From Paenibacillus alba (lineage in GTDB: Bacteria > Bacillota > Bacilli > Paenibacillales > NBRC-103111), in the NCBI RefSeq assembly GCF_013204855.1, contig NZ_JABMKZ010000046.1, positions 1 to 60,661 on the forward strand: DNA of 60,661 nucleotides. The letters run 5' to 3'. How positions within the stretch are numbered: position 1 is the stretch's first letter; every line of letters starts with the position of its first letter. The notes beneath the pieces were generated by a model, which worked only from the letters and a program-made list of their open reading frames with translations, searched no databases and was not told the DNA's origin. Of the stretch, positions 6,356 through 15,539 are shown piece by piece. A program made the translations under genes and the position numbers.

Positions 6356-7210
6356 TTATTTACTCGGAATGGTAACTAGTTTATAGCCTTTACTTTTAAT
6401 GCCTTTAATAATATCAGGGAGTGCGGCGATCGTTGAAGGGTGATCATGCATGACGATGATGCTGCCGGATTGGACTTGGGCGAGAACGCTTTTGGCAATG
6501 GCTGCGGCGTTGGTGGATGACCAGTCCTTGGTGTCTTCGTTCCATAACACCATGCTCATATGGTTGTCTTCCGTAATGAGTTTCGTATCGTTATTGTAAG
6601 CACCGTAAGGTGGACGGAATAACGTTATCGGATTTTTGTCCCATTTGGCGAGCTTGTCGAGGCCAGACTTGAACTCTTTGAGCTGATCGTCGTAGCTCAT
6701 TTTGGTCATTTGAGGATGGGTATCGGAATGATACCCCACAACATGTCCATCGTACACGGCTTGCGAGACAGACTCGTGATATTTTTCAGCATTTTGTCCA
6801 AGGAAGAAGAAGGTGACATGTGTGTCCAACTCTTTCAGGATCTTTAACAGCTTGGAAGTATCTTTGGTGGGTCCGTCGTCGATGGTGATTGCGACTGTAC
6901 CCTTACTCACGCTGAACACGGGTTTCAGTGCGGAGACCCGGGCAGATTGGCTCGACTTCACGATAACGGGTTCTTCTTTGGGTGAGCCTACCTCTTGACC
7001 TATGGAGTCTTGTTCTTTGGTGTCAGGGCTGCTCGCAGCACCTGGTTTGGCAGAAGGTGCCGGAGAAGCCGCTGGCGTTGGAGAGACTAGAGCAGCAGGC
7101 GCCGTTTTTTGTGAATTTAAGGTTTGCACAGCTGTGGAGGATTGCTCGCAGCCTGCTAAAGCAAGTGGTATTAGGGCAGTTATTGCCCACATTGTTCGTG
7201 TTCTTTTCAT
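6356..7210 (-). CDS. Polysaccharide deacetylase lipoprotein (NodB domain)
   Basis: 284 residues. It removes acetyl (or similar) groups from a cell-wall or surface polysaccharide outside the membrane. A lipoprotein signal peptide ends at lipobox LALAGC (Cys21). A linker rich in Ala, Pro and Ser follows (to about residue 75), then the carbohydrate esterase 4 domain. Its motifs are all present: TIDDGP (catalytic base and metal Asp), HSDTH (metal His pair), RPPYG, the KDW motif, and IVMHDH near the end. ATG at 7210 is preferred, with AGGTG six bases upstream, over the GTG at 7219. The gene stands alone and converges on the repeat region. Confidence 0.9.
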   Translation of the reverse strand: MKRTRTMWAITALIPLALAGCEQSSTAVQTLNSQKTAPAALVSPTPAASPAPSAKPGAASSPDTKEQDSIGQEVGSPKEEPVIVKSSQSARVSALKPVFSVSKGTVAITIDDGPTKDTSKLLKILKELDTHVTFFFLGQNAEKYHESVSQAVYDGHVVGYHSDTHPQMTKMSYDDQLKEFKSGLDKLAKWDKNPITLFRPPYGAYNNDTKLITEDNHMSMVLWNEDTKDWSSTNAAAIAKSVLAQVQSGSIIVMHDHPSTIAALPDIIKGIKSKGYKLVTIPSK

Positions 7211-7454
7211 GAGATTCACCTGGCTGTATAAGAGATTATAATAGGATATGAATATGACGTTCGATCTAGCGACAAGTTCATAGTTAACTTAAGGTTTGTG
7301 AAAGCCAGTGCTTCCACTGCCGAGCATCTACTATCCTAACACTAATGTGAATTGAATGTCATCCTATCTTGGCAAAGAAGAGATGGAAGCGTATACTAAT
7401 TATTGTTAACGTGTGCATATAGGCAAAATAATAATAGGAAAGAGGTCGGCGAAT

Positions 7455-8384
7455 ATGAACGTGAAGAAATTAGGACGAACTGGTTTTGATATCTCGACGA
7501 TAACTTTTGGCTGCTGGGAGCTGGGAGGAGGTCCTTGGGAGTTTACGAACGACCAGAACAACATTCAACTCCTTCGGAAAGCATATGAGCTGGGCATCAC
7601 CACCTTTGATACAGCGGAAGGGTATGGCAATGGACATTCCGAAGAAGTTGTCGGAGAGGCTTTGGGTGACGTACGCAAAGAATGCATCCTTACGACCAAA
7701 GTCAGCCGCAGTAATTTAAAAGCTCAGGACGTCCGCAGGTCGGCAGAAAATAGTTTGAAGCGTTTAAAAACAGACTATATCGATATTTATTATATTCACT
7801 GGCCAAGCTTTGACGTGCCGGTCGAAGAGACATTGTCTGAATTTGTGAAGCTGAAAGAAGAAGGACTAATTCGAGCCATTGGCGTATCTAATTTCTCCAT
7901 AGATCAGCTCAAAGAAGCAGTGAAGTATGCACAAATTGACGTAATCCAGCCTGAATACAGCCTATTGCATAGAGCTATTGAGAATGAAATGGTTCCTTTT
8001 TGCCAAGAACACCACATTGGCATCATGAGTTACAGCTCTATAGCCAAGGGCATCTTGACAGGAGCTTTTCATTTGCAAGGAAAGGCGCTTAAGGAGGGGG
8101 ATTTCCGAGCGGAAAGAAGACTGTTCCTGCCTGAGCATTTGCTTGCGGAGAAAGAGCTGCTGGAGGCCATGCAAGAAATGGCTGTTGCCAAAGGCACGAA
8201 CGTCACCCAAATTGCTATCGCGTGGCTGCTGCATCAAGAAGCGCTGACATCCGCGATTATCGGCACACAGGACGAGCACCATCTGGCAAACAATTTACAA
8301 GCGGCAGCCCTGTCTTTGTCCGCAGCTGAGTTAGCAGCCTTGAACACGATTAGTGATCGGGTCTTAGCCGTTATTGGCTATTAA
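7455..8384 (+). CDS. Aldo/keto reductase
   Basis: 309 residues, a full-length AKR TIM barrel that reduces aldehydes or ketones with NADPH. The catalytic tetrad is visible: Asp and Tyr in FDTAEGYGNGHSEE, Lys in TTKVSR, and His in YYIHWPS. The C-terminal cofactor segment AIIGTQDEHHLANNL is present. The start at 7455 (MNVKKLG) has AGAGG nine bases upstream, and the usual family N-terminus begins there. It is a monocistronic gene. The substrate cannot be told from sequence. Confidence 0.92.
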   Translation: MNVKKLGRTGFDISTITFGCWELGGGPWEFTNDQNNIQLLRKAYELGITTFDTAEGYGNGHSEEVVGEALGDVRKECILTTKVSRSNLKAQDVRRSAENSLKRLKTDYIDIYYIHWPSFDVPVEETLSEFVKLKEEGLIRAIGVSNFSIDQLKEAVKYAQIDVIQPEYSLLHRAIENEMVPFCQEHHIGIMSYSSIAKGILTGAFHLQGKALKEGDFRAERRLFLPEHLLAEKELLEAMQEMAVAKGTNVTQIAIAWLLHQEALTSAIIGTQDEHHLANNLQAAALSLSAAELAALNTISDRVLAVIGY

Positions 8385-8465
8385 ATAGGCTAGCAAACCG
8401 TTTTGGCGATAGTTTCCATTTCGCAAAAGTTGTAACTATCAGTCGAACTGTGCTAGTCTATCATA

Positions 8466-8604
8466 GACAAAAAATGCCGAATCCAAGAGCAGCAAAAGCT
8501 CTTGGTACGGGGGACTTCTTTACTTGGGGTGAATGATCACTTGGCTTGCCGAGTGCGCTAGGGAACCTCTTCCCGAACCCGTCAACTAACCTCGGAGGCT
8601 TCAA
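8466..8604 (+). promoter_or_regulatory. ydaO-type cyclic di-AMP riboswitch
   Basis: The conserved blocks of the ydaO/yuaA (c-di-AMP) aptamer occur in order: GCCGAATCC, GGTACGGGGGAC, TTGGGGTGAAT, AGGGAACCTCTTCCCGAACCC, and GTCAACTAACCTCGGAGGC. It lies just upstream of an NlpC/P60 wall hydrolase, a classic target; in known cases c-di-AMP turns the gene off. The GGAGGC end of the aptamer runs straight into the ribosome binding site AAGGAGG at 8603. A promoter TTGTAA-18 bp-TAGTCT (8430-8459) lies just upstream. Confidence 0.93.
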
Positions 8605-8616
8605 GGAGGCAAGGGT

Positions 8617-9513
8617 TTGAAAGTTTTGGCTAAACGGTTTATTTGTTCCTGCGCAGTAGTTTGCGCCGCAGTACCCTTCTTTGCAGCACCGGTTGCAGAG
8701 GCTTCGCCAGCTGACCGTCCCGTGAAAGTTCAGGTCAACGACGAATTGCTGCAGTTTCCGGAAGTACAGCCTTACATTGATGAACAAGGTGTCATGCAGG
8801 TTCCACTCAGAGTTCTATCTGAGAAGCTTGGCTATCAAGTTAGCTGGGCTAAGCAAGCAGACGCGATTGTGGTCACACTGCTGAACAAGCAGCAGTCCAT
8901 TCTACTGGTCACTGATCAGCAGCAAGCTATCGTCAACAGCAAGAAGATCAGCTTAGAGAGCAGCCCAACCGTCTATCAAGGCAATACATACGTTCCGCTG
9001 CGTTTCATTACGGAAACGTTCGGTTCCCCGATAGAATGGAATGATGCTAATCAGATTGCGATTGTGGATGTGGACAACAAGTCCCACAAGCCAGCTTGGA
9101 TTGCACCGCCACCGCCACCGCCGCCTGTCATGAAAGCTGCCGCTGTGGCTGCTCCATCTTTGACCGATCAGATTGTGCAGACAGCCAATGCGTACATGGG
9201 GGTTCCTTATGCTTGGGGAGGCACGACGCCAAGAGGGTTTGATTGTTCCGGCTTTGTGCGTTATGTGTTTGAGACCAAAGGCATTGATCTGCCTCGAACA
9301 TCGGCCGAGATGCATAGTTCGTTAAGCAATTCGGTGACAGATTTGAAGGTTGGGGATTTGGTTTTCTTCGCCGCCAAAACGGTGAATCATGTAGGCATTT
9401 ATTTGGGCAATGATCAATTCATTTCAGCTACTACTTCCAGAGGCGTTACCGTGGAGAGTCTTTCCAGCTCGTATTGGAGTGCAAGGTACGTCGGAGCGAA
9501 AAGAGTCTTGTAA
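8617..9513 (+). CDS. NlpC/P60 cell-wall hydrolase with copper-amine-oxidase-like domain
   Basis: 298 residues, exported; expected to cut peptidoglycan peptides (D,L-endopeptidase). Signal peptide residues 1-29 end VAEASP. Residues about 35-145 hold two copies of the copper amine oxidase N-terminal-like motif (VPLRVLSEKLGYQVSW and VPLRFITETFGSPIEW), a common surface module of Paenibacillus. A run of eight prolines makes a linker. The NlpC/P60 domain follows, with catalytic Cys210 in FDCSGF and His258 in VNHVGIYLG. It starts at TTG 8617, seven bases after AAGGAGG. Control by the c-di-AMP riboswitch upstream links it to turgor and wall homeostasis. Confidence 0.93.
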   Translation: MKVLAKRFICSCAVVCAAVPFFAAPVAEASPADRPVKVQVNDELLQFPEVQPYIDEQGVMQVPLRVLSEKLGYQVSWAKQADAIVVTLLNKQQSILLVTDQQQAIVNSKKISLESSPTVYQGNTYVPLRFITETFGSPIEWNDANQIAIVDVDNKSHKPAWIAPPPPPPPVMKAAAVAAPSLTDQIVQTANAYMGVPYAWGGTTPRGFDCSGFVRYVFETKGIDLPRTSAEMHSSLSNSVTDLKVGDLVFFAAKTVNHVGIYLGNDQFISATTSRGVTVESLSSSYWSARYVGAKRVL

Positions 9514-9527
9514 TTAACAACTTCATC

Positions 9528-9587
9528 GAACATGTGTTTTCTATGAATCTTTCAACCGGAAGCATAGAAAGCAGATGTTCTTTTTTT
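9528..9587 (+). terminator. Terminator after the NlpC/P60 gene
   Basis: Long hairpin GAACAT..TTTCTATG / CATAGAAA..ATGTTC followed by seven T. Confidence 0.85.
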
Positions 9588-9678
9588 GTGCGGAATCTTG
9601 CGATTTTTATCGAATTTTTATGGATTTTAGCCTATAATGAAGAAATGTTTGGAAGAAAGAGCAGGTGACACGAACGCG

Positions 9679-10338
9679 ATGCAATTAAGTGTCTGGAAAA
9701 GCTGGTTTCACAAAAGAAAACATTTGGATCAAGCCGATAGCGTGTACACCGTGGAACAAGGGCCTGCTATTCCGGAAGAGCTTCGTGACGTGATAAATCA
9801 ATTTTTTCGTACGTATAACCATTTCAAAGGGGCAAGAAGCTTACAAACGGATACGTTTATAAGAGAAGTTTTTTATGCGACGAAACAAGATCCCAAAGAT
9901 CAAAGATCGATCGAAGAGATGGAAGCTTATATTCAACACAAAAACAAGCAGCGCCTGCGATTGAAATCCTATGTCATTGATGAGTATCTAAGTTTGAGCG
10001 AACATATCCGCATGATCGGCGTTACAAGGGAATTCAGTAATAATCAGAGAAATCGTGTGCTTTATTTTATTATAAAAGAGGATGCCTCTTGGCGGTTTCA
10101 CCATATAGCAAGGTCGCATCATGGAACCGTTCTGGATAAATTCCAAGTGAAAGAACAAGTTGGCTTCGTGGTAGGGAATGAAAGGGCTGCTCTGCTTTTT
10201 CTGACACACGCAAGCTCCTCGGATGCCACGTCCTTCATGATAGGCGACTATGTGCATGTAGAGGGTTACTTGGAAGTCGAGCAAGAGGTGAGCAGCCAGT
10301 TGTACTACCGTGTTGTCCGAATGAATCGCGTACACTAA
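9679..10338 (+). CDS. Hypothetical protein
   Basis: 219 residues, soluble, no signal peptide or membrane helix. I do not recognise the family. The N-terminal part is helical and charged (residues 30-105), and the C-terminal half looks like beta strands (VLYFIIKEDASWRFHHIAR, VHVEGYLEVEQE). The start at 9679 is chosen because TATAAT at 9633-9638 overlaps the alternative start at 9637 and is probably the -10 box, while AGGTGA lies ten bases before 9679. The gene converges with the minus-strand glycosidase gene, with four bases between the stops. Confidence 0.6.
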   Translation: MQLSVWKSWFHKRKHLDQADSVYTVEQGPAIPEELRDVINQFFRTYNHFKGARSLQTDTFIREVFYATKQDPKDQRSIEEMEAYIQHKNKQRLRLKSYVIDEYLSLSEHIRMIGVTREFSNNQRNRVLYFIIKEDASWRFHHIARSHHGTVLDKFQVKEQVGFVVGNERAALLFLTHASSSDATSFMIGDYVHVEGYLEVEQEVSSQLYYRVVRMNRVH

Positions 10339-10342
10339 ACCT

Positions 10343-11797
10343 TTAGAATGTAAGGGCTGCCCGATAGAGGGCTTGATCCCACTTGACACTTCCCCCCAAG
10401 GATTCCATGATCGCCCTAAGCGGCATATAAATATGACCGTCTACGATAGTAGGCGCCTCAGGAAGCGCAACGGATTTGCCATTTACTTTCATGACGGATT
10501 GATCCGGGTGAAGCTCAAGTCGCGTTGTCCCATATTGTACGCTTAATGTACGGGTATCTCCTTGCCATTCAAACTTGGCACCGATTCTTTCCAATATCCC
10601 GCGAAAAGGGACCATACTGGTTTCCTGCAATAAATACCCTCGAAATTCATGGACGAATTGTCCATTCACCTCAAGTTGAATCTGTGGATGATCCAACCGC
10701 TCTACCACGAACGCATTGCTGAGCGCACGTCCCGGACTTCGCAGCATGGAGCCGTTCGCATACAACGCTGAGCTTGCTCCCCCGTCCAAATTCATAGCAT
10801 CCGTCAGTCCTAGTTTCAAAAGCACTTGCGCCATATCAGCCATCGTAGCCGTAGAAAGCGTCCCCATCACAAGTTGACGGGAAGCGTCGACTCCAATGAA
10901 GCTGCGCACATTAGCGCTTGTCGTAATCTTAGGATCCGTAAACCCATCCCGCTCAGCATCCAAATCAATAACACCGTCCGTAAGGAGATGAGGTCCTGCG
11001 CCAATAGCGGCATCAATCGCCGGCAGTTGAACCGCAGCGCCGGTATCTTCATTATGAAGAGAAGAAATCAGCTTCGCTGTATCCCCGACATGGATACTCG
11101 GCAGCACATGAGTGCGATTATTCGCGCTATTGCCTACTAAGAGTACATACCCATCTTCGGGCATATTGACGCTATCTGTCGTAATAGCGGTAACTAGATC
11201 TTCTCTTATGACAATTTTCGTTGAGTTGGGGAATTGAATAGAGGAACCGAAGTCACGCGTGTACCAGACAACTTGATCGTCGACATCCTCGCCCCAGTAC
11301 TTATTTACGCCCCATGCAGTGAACGTGTAGGCTTTGTTTTGATGCGTAACGCTTATCTGCTGCTCGGTTTGCAAGCGCTGCAAGCCAGCGGTTTTGTTTG
11401 CGTTCACGAGGAAGGCAGGATTTAAGCCGGAATGAATGATTTCGCCGGAGCTTACGAGCAATCCGTTCGGGTAGCGCTTGGTTTCATCTTTTTCATAAGA
11501 GTCAAAAAAAGTCCCGTTAATCCCCGCGATCGCATGATTCCTGCTTAGCATGGAGGAGAAGGCTTCATCATGCCCAATACCTTCCTCAGCGGTTACTGGT
11601 TTAACACGCAAGTAGGGATCGGTAAGATCGACGGTGACCCACTGCGCAGTAAAGGATTTTCCATTATAAGAAACAGTCTGACTATGAGTTTGGACAGTGC
11701 CTTGAGCGGAAACAGAAGCAGGCAGAATAATGGCAGCTGAAAGCAAACAGCTCATGATAAATGTGTGTGACAAGATGCGGTAGCGCGTATGCGGCAT
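10343..11797 (-). CDS. Phosphodiester glycosidase (NAGPA domain) with copper-amine-oxidase-like domain
   Basis: About 484 residues. Signal peptide residues 1-31 end SVSAQ. The NAGPA-type domain, named after the enzyme uncovering mannose-6-phosphate, follows: IAGINGTFFDSY, YPNGLLVSSGE, and near residue 335 DAMNLDGGASSALYANG. The last 110 residues are a copper amine oxidase N-terminal-like domain (MVPFRGILERIGAKFEW and MPLRAIMESLGGSVKW). Likely a surface or secreted enzyme acting on exopolysaccharide or wall phosphodiesters. ATG 11797 has AAAGGAAG nine bases upstream; ATG 11824 overlaps the upstream stop (ATGA) and would add nine residues, so coupling to the glycosyltransferase is possible. Confidence 0.85.
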   Translation of the reverse strand: MPHTRYRILSHTFIMSCLLSAAIILPASVSAQGTVQTHSQTVSYNGKSFTAQWVTVDLTDPYLRVKPVTAEEGIGHDEAFSSMLSRNHAIAGINGTFFDSYEKDETKRYPNGLLVSSGEIIHSGLNPAFLVNANKTAGLQRLQTEQQISVTHQNKAYTFTAWGVNKYWGEDVDDQVVWYTRDFGSSIQFPNSTKIVIREDLVTAITTDSVNMPEDGYVLLVGNSANNRTHVLPSIHVGDTAKLISSLHNEDTGAAVQLPAIDAAIGAGPHLLTDGVIDLDAERDGFTDPKITTSANVRSFIGVDASRQLVMGTLSTATMADMAQVLLKLGLTDAMNLDGGASSALYANGSMLRSPGRALSNAFVVERLDHPQIQLEVNGQFVHEFRGYLLQETSMVPFRGILERIGAKFEWQGDTRTLSVQYGTTRLELHPDQSVMKVNGKSVALPEAPTIVDGHIYMPLRAIMESLGGSVKWDQALYRAALTF

Positions 11798-11820
11798 TGC
11801 GGTTATCTTCCTTTCAGAGG

Positions 11821-12990
11821 TCATTTCTTCTTTAATTCGCGGAGGGAATAAAACGTTCCTCTCCAATAGATGCCACCTTGTTTCCAGGTAAGCCACACGG
11901 ATCTGATGATGGTGTAGAGGAGCAGAGAGGCACTGACAGGAAGCAGGTAGGCTTCCTCAGCGCGTTTATCCATCAGGCGAGTCATAAGCTTGCGATACAA
12001 CCAAATCTGCAGGATGACATCGAGCGCATAAATCGCTCCCCGCCAATCCCAAAGGCTAATCAGACCTAGCCAAGGCAGGATAAAAAAGATCAGCTGTCCA
12101 AGACAAGCGAGTAAAGCGATCGAATAGCTGTAGCGGAAGCCGGAAAACAGGTTCTTCTCCAGTCCAATGACAGCAGCCTTCAGAGTAGGGTACCATTCCA
12201 CTTGGAGGATATGCTTGCCGGATAGAACCTTTTGACGAAAGCCTGCTTTTTTGAGAGAAATGCCTAATTGAAGATCATCGTCAGGTCTTAGCGCAATGGC
12301 TTTGTGAGTACCGATGGCTTCATAGGCGCTGCGGCTTACCATGTTGAAAGCGCCGATTCCGATGCCAGGCTCTCGGGCATTATCCAGATTGGCACGCCAT
12401 GGACGAACGAACAGCGAGAATGAAAAGAGAAAGAAATGAACAAAGCCTTTGAGCAGAGCGCCTCGCGCAATCATGTTGGGCGTCAAGGTCAGATGCTGCA
12501 CATCTTTCTCTTTCATGTAAGTGACAGCATCCGTAATGGCGTTTGGCGAGAACAGAATATCGGCATCTGTAAAAAGTAAATATTGCCCTCTAGCCTGCTG
12601 GTAGCCTTGATAGAGCGCATGGTTTTTGCCAAGCCAGCCATCGGGCAAATGGGTGATGTGGATGATTTTCAGCGGTGTAGAGATCTCCGATTTGTTCTGC
12701 GACCATCTCCGCAGCTCGTCAAGTCGGACGCCGGTGGCATCCTGAGAGCGGTCATTAACTGCAATGATCTCCAATCGTGGATAATTTTGCGAAAGCAGAT
12801 GACGGACCGTTTCGAGAATGGTGCTTTCCTCTTCTTTGGCAGCAATAATGACTGAAACAAGCGGAGGCTTGTCCGGAAGCTTGAGGGATCGAGGCAGTGT
12901 ATGCAGAAGATGCATGCCATTGTGCGCATCATACGTGATATAAAGCCAGTAGAGGAGGGTCAGGATTGCGATGATGCCGAGGGTGGACAT
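11821..12990 (-). CDS. Membrane glycosyltransferase family 2
   Basis: 389 residues. An N-terminal membrane helix (1-17) leads to a GT-A domain: VSVIIAAKEEESTILE, nucleotide-binding VNDRSQD, the metal motif FTDADILF, and DDDLQLG further on. Three or four hydrophobic segments follow near residues 180-200 and 275-365, then a basic tail. The layout resembles CrtQ/HpnB-type enzymes that glycosylate lipid or carotenoid acceptors, but the substrate is unknown. AAGGAGGT lies five bases before the start. It probably shares an operon with the phosphodiester glycosidase downstream. Confidence 0.85.
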   Translation of the reverse strand: MSTLGIIAILTLLYWLYITYDAHNGMHLLHTLPRSLKLPDKPPLVSVIIAAKEEESTILETVRHLLSQNYPRLEIIAVNDRSQDATGVRLDELRRWSQNKSEISTPLKIIHITHLPDGWLGKNHALYQGYQQARGQYLLFTDADILFSPNAITDAVTYMKEKDVQHLTLTPNMIARGALLKGFVHFFLFSFSLFVRPWRANLDNAREPGIGIGAFNMVSRSAYEAIGTHKAIALRPDDDLQLGISLKKAGFRQKVLSGKHILQVEWYPTLKAAVIGLEKNLFSGFRYSYSIALLACLGQLIFFILPWLGLISLWDWRGAIYALDVILQIWLYRKLMTRLMDKRAEEAYLLPVSASLLLYTIIRSVWLTWKQGGIYWRGTFYSLRELKKK

Positions 12991-13086
12991 GGCCTACCTC
13001 CTTATGAAAGAATAGAAGTTGACCGCATTATATCATTCATCGGGGATGATGGGAAATTTGGCAAGATGCGTGTGAAGGAGGCAAGG

Positions 13087-13623
13087 ATGGCGGAGAAACG
13101 GTCGCAGCGCAGCGAGAACTATTGGAAAAAGCTTAATGGCGAGCAGCTCGCCCTATTTCTGGAAACGTTAAGGGTTGAAGCAGGAATGGAGCCGGATCAG
13201 CTGGCTTTTGTATGCATAGGAACAGATCGATCTACAGGAGATTCGCTTGGACCTTTGGTGGGGAGCAAGCTTGTGGAGCTTGGCTATCGGTATGTGATCG
13301 GGACATTAGAGGCCCCCTGTGATGCCAGTAATATCGAAACCCGGCTGCTGGAGGTTCCGGAGGGCTGTGTGGTCATCGCCATAGATGCTTGTTTGGGACT
13401 GAAGCTGTCCGTAGGTATGTTTCAAGTATCCAATCATCCGTTGGCACCTGGAAAGTCAGTAGGCAAGGTGCTGCCGCAGGTTGGCGATTATACGATTGCA
13501 GCTATTGTGAATACGGATGGGCCGAGGCAGTATAATATTTTACAAACCACTTCACTCTACCATGTGCTCAGGATGGCTGATGAAGTGGCACAGGCGATTC
13601 AGTATGCTTTTCCTATCAGATAA
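13087..13623 (+). CDS. yyaC: Spore protease-like protein YyaC
   Basis: 178 residues, DUF1256 (YyaC), a family found only in endospore formers and related in fold to the germination protease GPR. Diagnostic stretches are FVCIGTDRSTGDSLGPLVG, GTLEAPCDASN, AIDACLG and the segment SVGKVLPQVGDYTIAAIVN. The start at 13087 has AAGGAGG five bases upstream and gives the usual length; the frame is open further upstream, across the start of the divergent glycosyltransferase. Its presence is strong evidence that the organism sporulates. Confidence 0.92.
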   Translation: MAEKRSQRSENYWKKLNGEQLALFLETLRVEAGMEPDQLAFVCIGTDRSTGDSLGPLVGSKLVELGYRYVIGTLEAPCDASNIETRLLEVPEGCVVIAIDACLGLKLSVGMFQVSNHPLAPGKSVGKVLPQVGDYTIAAIVNTDGPRQYNILQTTSLYHVLRMADEVAQAIQYAFPIR

Positions 13624-13650
13624 GCAGCTTAGGATGGAACGGAGAGATGA

Positions 13651-15453
13651 ATGATGGGACCAGGAGGTATGGGGCGGTTATCCGACAGGAATCGGCCTAA
13701 GGCGAAGTTAAAGGATGTTTCGATCAAAAGGATTTTGGGTTTATTTCGCGGGTATAGAGGACAGTTGGCTGTCATTATTGGATTGGCGCTGCTTGCCGCA
13801 ATTGTTGGCTTGATCCCGCCACTCGTCATGAAAGAAATCATTGATAAGGCGATTCCGCAAGGAAATATGAAGCTTCTAGCCGAAATGGCGCTGCTGATGG
13901 TTGTTCTGCCGGTCTTAAGCGGTATGCTGGGCGTGTGGCAAAATCATTTGAATACCAAGGTAACCCAAGGGGTTATCCGGGATTTAGGGCAGTCGCTGTT
14001 CCATAATTTGCAGCGCCAATCCATGGCGTTCTTCACGGATGCCCGGTCGGGCGAAATCGTTCAGCGCATAACGGGAGATGTGCAGGCTGTGCAAAGTGTC
14101 GTCACCTCACTCGTTGTCTCCTCGATCACGCAAATTGTCGTTGTTGTTTCGACCATTGGCATTTTGTTCGCGCTGGATTGGAAATTGGCCATTATCTCTG
14201 TGCTGATTCTTCCGCTCTTTATGCTGCCTGTAAAAAAGGTATCCAAGATGCGAAAAACACTTCGCACCGAAACGCAAAAGGTGCGTTCGGATATCTCTTC
14301 GCAGCTTAGCGAAAATTTCGGCATCTCCGGTGCTTTGCTGACACGCATTTTTGGCAGAGAGCAGCAGCAGGAGAAGGAATTCACAGCGATGAATCAAAAG
14401 GTTATGGATTTGGAGCTGCGTCTTAATCTCGTTGGCCGCTGGTTTGGCATGGCAACGAATACGCTGGGACCGCTGGGCACAGCGATTATCTACATGTATG
14501 GCGGTTACTCAGTCATATCCGGCAGTATGACGTTGGGCGCGATTGTCGCGTTCGCAGCGTATCTTGGACGGTTGTATATGCCGGTAGCCACGCTGCTTAA
14601 CCTGCAGGTCGAAGTAGCTACGGCGCTGGGGGTGTTCCAGCGGATTTTTGAATATCAGGACATGGTACCGGATGTGCTGGACAGCAAGGATGCGCGGCCG
14701 CTCGGGCTGGCCGCGGGGCGTGTGGCGTATAAGCAGGTTTCTTTTGCTTATCAGCCTGGGCAGTATGCGCTGCGGAACGTTACCTTTGACGCGCAGCCTG
14801 GAGAGATGATCGCGCTCGTCGGGCCCAGCGGCGCGGGGAAATCAACGCTGATCGGCATGATCGCGCGGCTGTATGACCCGACGGAGGGCATCGTCGAGGT
14901 GGATGGCGTGGACGTCCGTGATGTCCAGCTTGCCACGCTGCGTTCGCAGATCGCCTACGTGACGCAGGAGTCGTTTCTGTTCCACGCGACGATTGGCGAC
15001 AACCTGCGCTTCGCGCGGGAGGACGCTACGCGTGAGGAGATGGAGGCTGCGGCACGCCAAGCCTACATCCACGACTTCATCATGTCGCTCCCCGAAGGGT
15101 ACGACACCATGGTTGGAGAGCGCGGACACCGGCTATCCGGCGGCGAGCGCCAGCGAATCGCGATTGCTCGCGCGATCCTGAAGCGCCCGCGCATCCTCAT
15201 CCTCGATGAGGCGACATCGCACTTGGACTCGGAATCCGAGTCCTATGTGCAGGCGGCGCTCGAGGAGCTGATGCAAGGGCGCACGACGCTCGTGATCGCG
15301 CACCGGCTCTCCACGGTGCTGGCCGCCGATCACATTCTGGTGATCGAAGCGGGCGGCGTCGTGGAGCGAGGCACGCACAGCGAGCTGCTCGCTTTGGATG
15401 GGCTGTACGCAAGGCTGTACAGCACGCAGTTCGCCAAAGCCGCCGAGGCTTAG
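13651..15453 (+). CDS. ABC exporter, fused permease and ATPase
   Basis: 600 residues, the standard half-transporter that works as a dimer (MsbA/LmrA/BmrA type). Residues about 35-320 form the six-helix membrane domain. The nucleotide-binding domain has Walker A GPSGAGKS (391-398), the Q-loop YVTQESF, signature LSGGERQR (from 495), Walker B ILILDEAT (about 515-522) and the H-loop IAHRLS. It exports lipids, drugs or peptides; the substrate is unknown. GC content rises sharply in the ATPase half (about 14640-15440) relative to the membrane half. A strong terminator follows. Confidence 0.94.
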   Translation: MMGPGGMGRLSDRNRPKAKLKDVSIKRILGLFRGYRGQLAVIIGLALLAAIVGLIPPLVMKEIIDKAIPQGNMKLLAEMALLMVVLPVLSGMLGVWQNHLNTKVTQGVIRDLGQSLFHNLQRQSMAFFTDARSGEIVQRITGDVQAVQSVVTSLVVSSITQIVVVVSTIGILFALDWKLAIISVLILPLFMLPVKKVSKMRKTLRTETQKVRSDISSQLSENFGISGALLTRIFGREQQQEKEFTAMNQKVMDLELRLNLVGRWFGMATNTLGPLGTAIIYMYGGYSVISGSMTLGAIVAFAAYLGRLYMPVATLLNLQVEVATALGVFQRIFEYQDMVPDVLDSKDARPLGLAAGRVAYKQVSFAYQPGQYALRNVTFDAQPGEMIALVGPSGAGKSTLIGMIARLYDPTEGIVEVDGVDVRDVQLATLRSQIAYVTQESFLFHATIGDNLRFAREDATREEMEAAARQAYIHDFIMSLPEGYDTMVGERGHRLSGGERQRIAIARAILKRPRILILDEATSHLDSESESYVQAALEELMQGRTTLVIAHRLSTVLAADHILVIEAGGVVERGTHSELLALDGLYARLYSTQFAKAAEA

Positions 15454-15472
15454 GCGGGTGGAAGAGAGACTG

Positions 15473-15507
15473 ACAGGCTCCCCTTTTGGGGGAGCCTGTT
15501 TGTTGTT
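15473..15507 (+). terminator. Terminator after the ABC exporter
   Basis: ACAGGCTCCCC / GGGGAGCCTGT with a TTTTG loop and a T-rich tail (TTGTTGTTG). Confidence 0.88.
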
Positions 15508-15539
15508 GTGCGCATGCGCCGCGCCAACTTGAGGGATGG

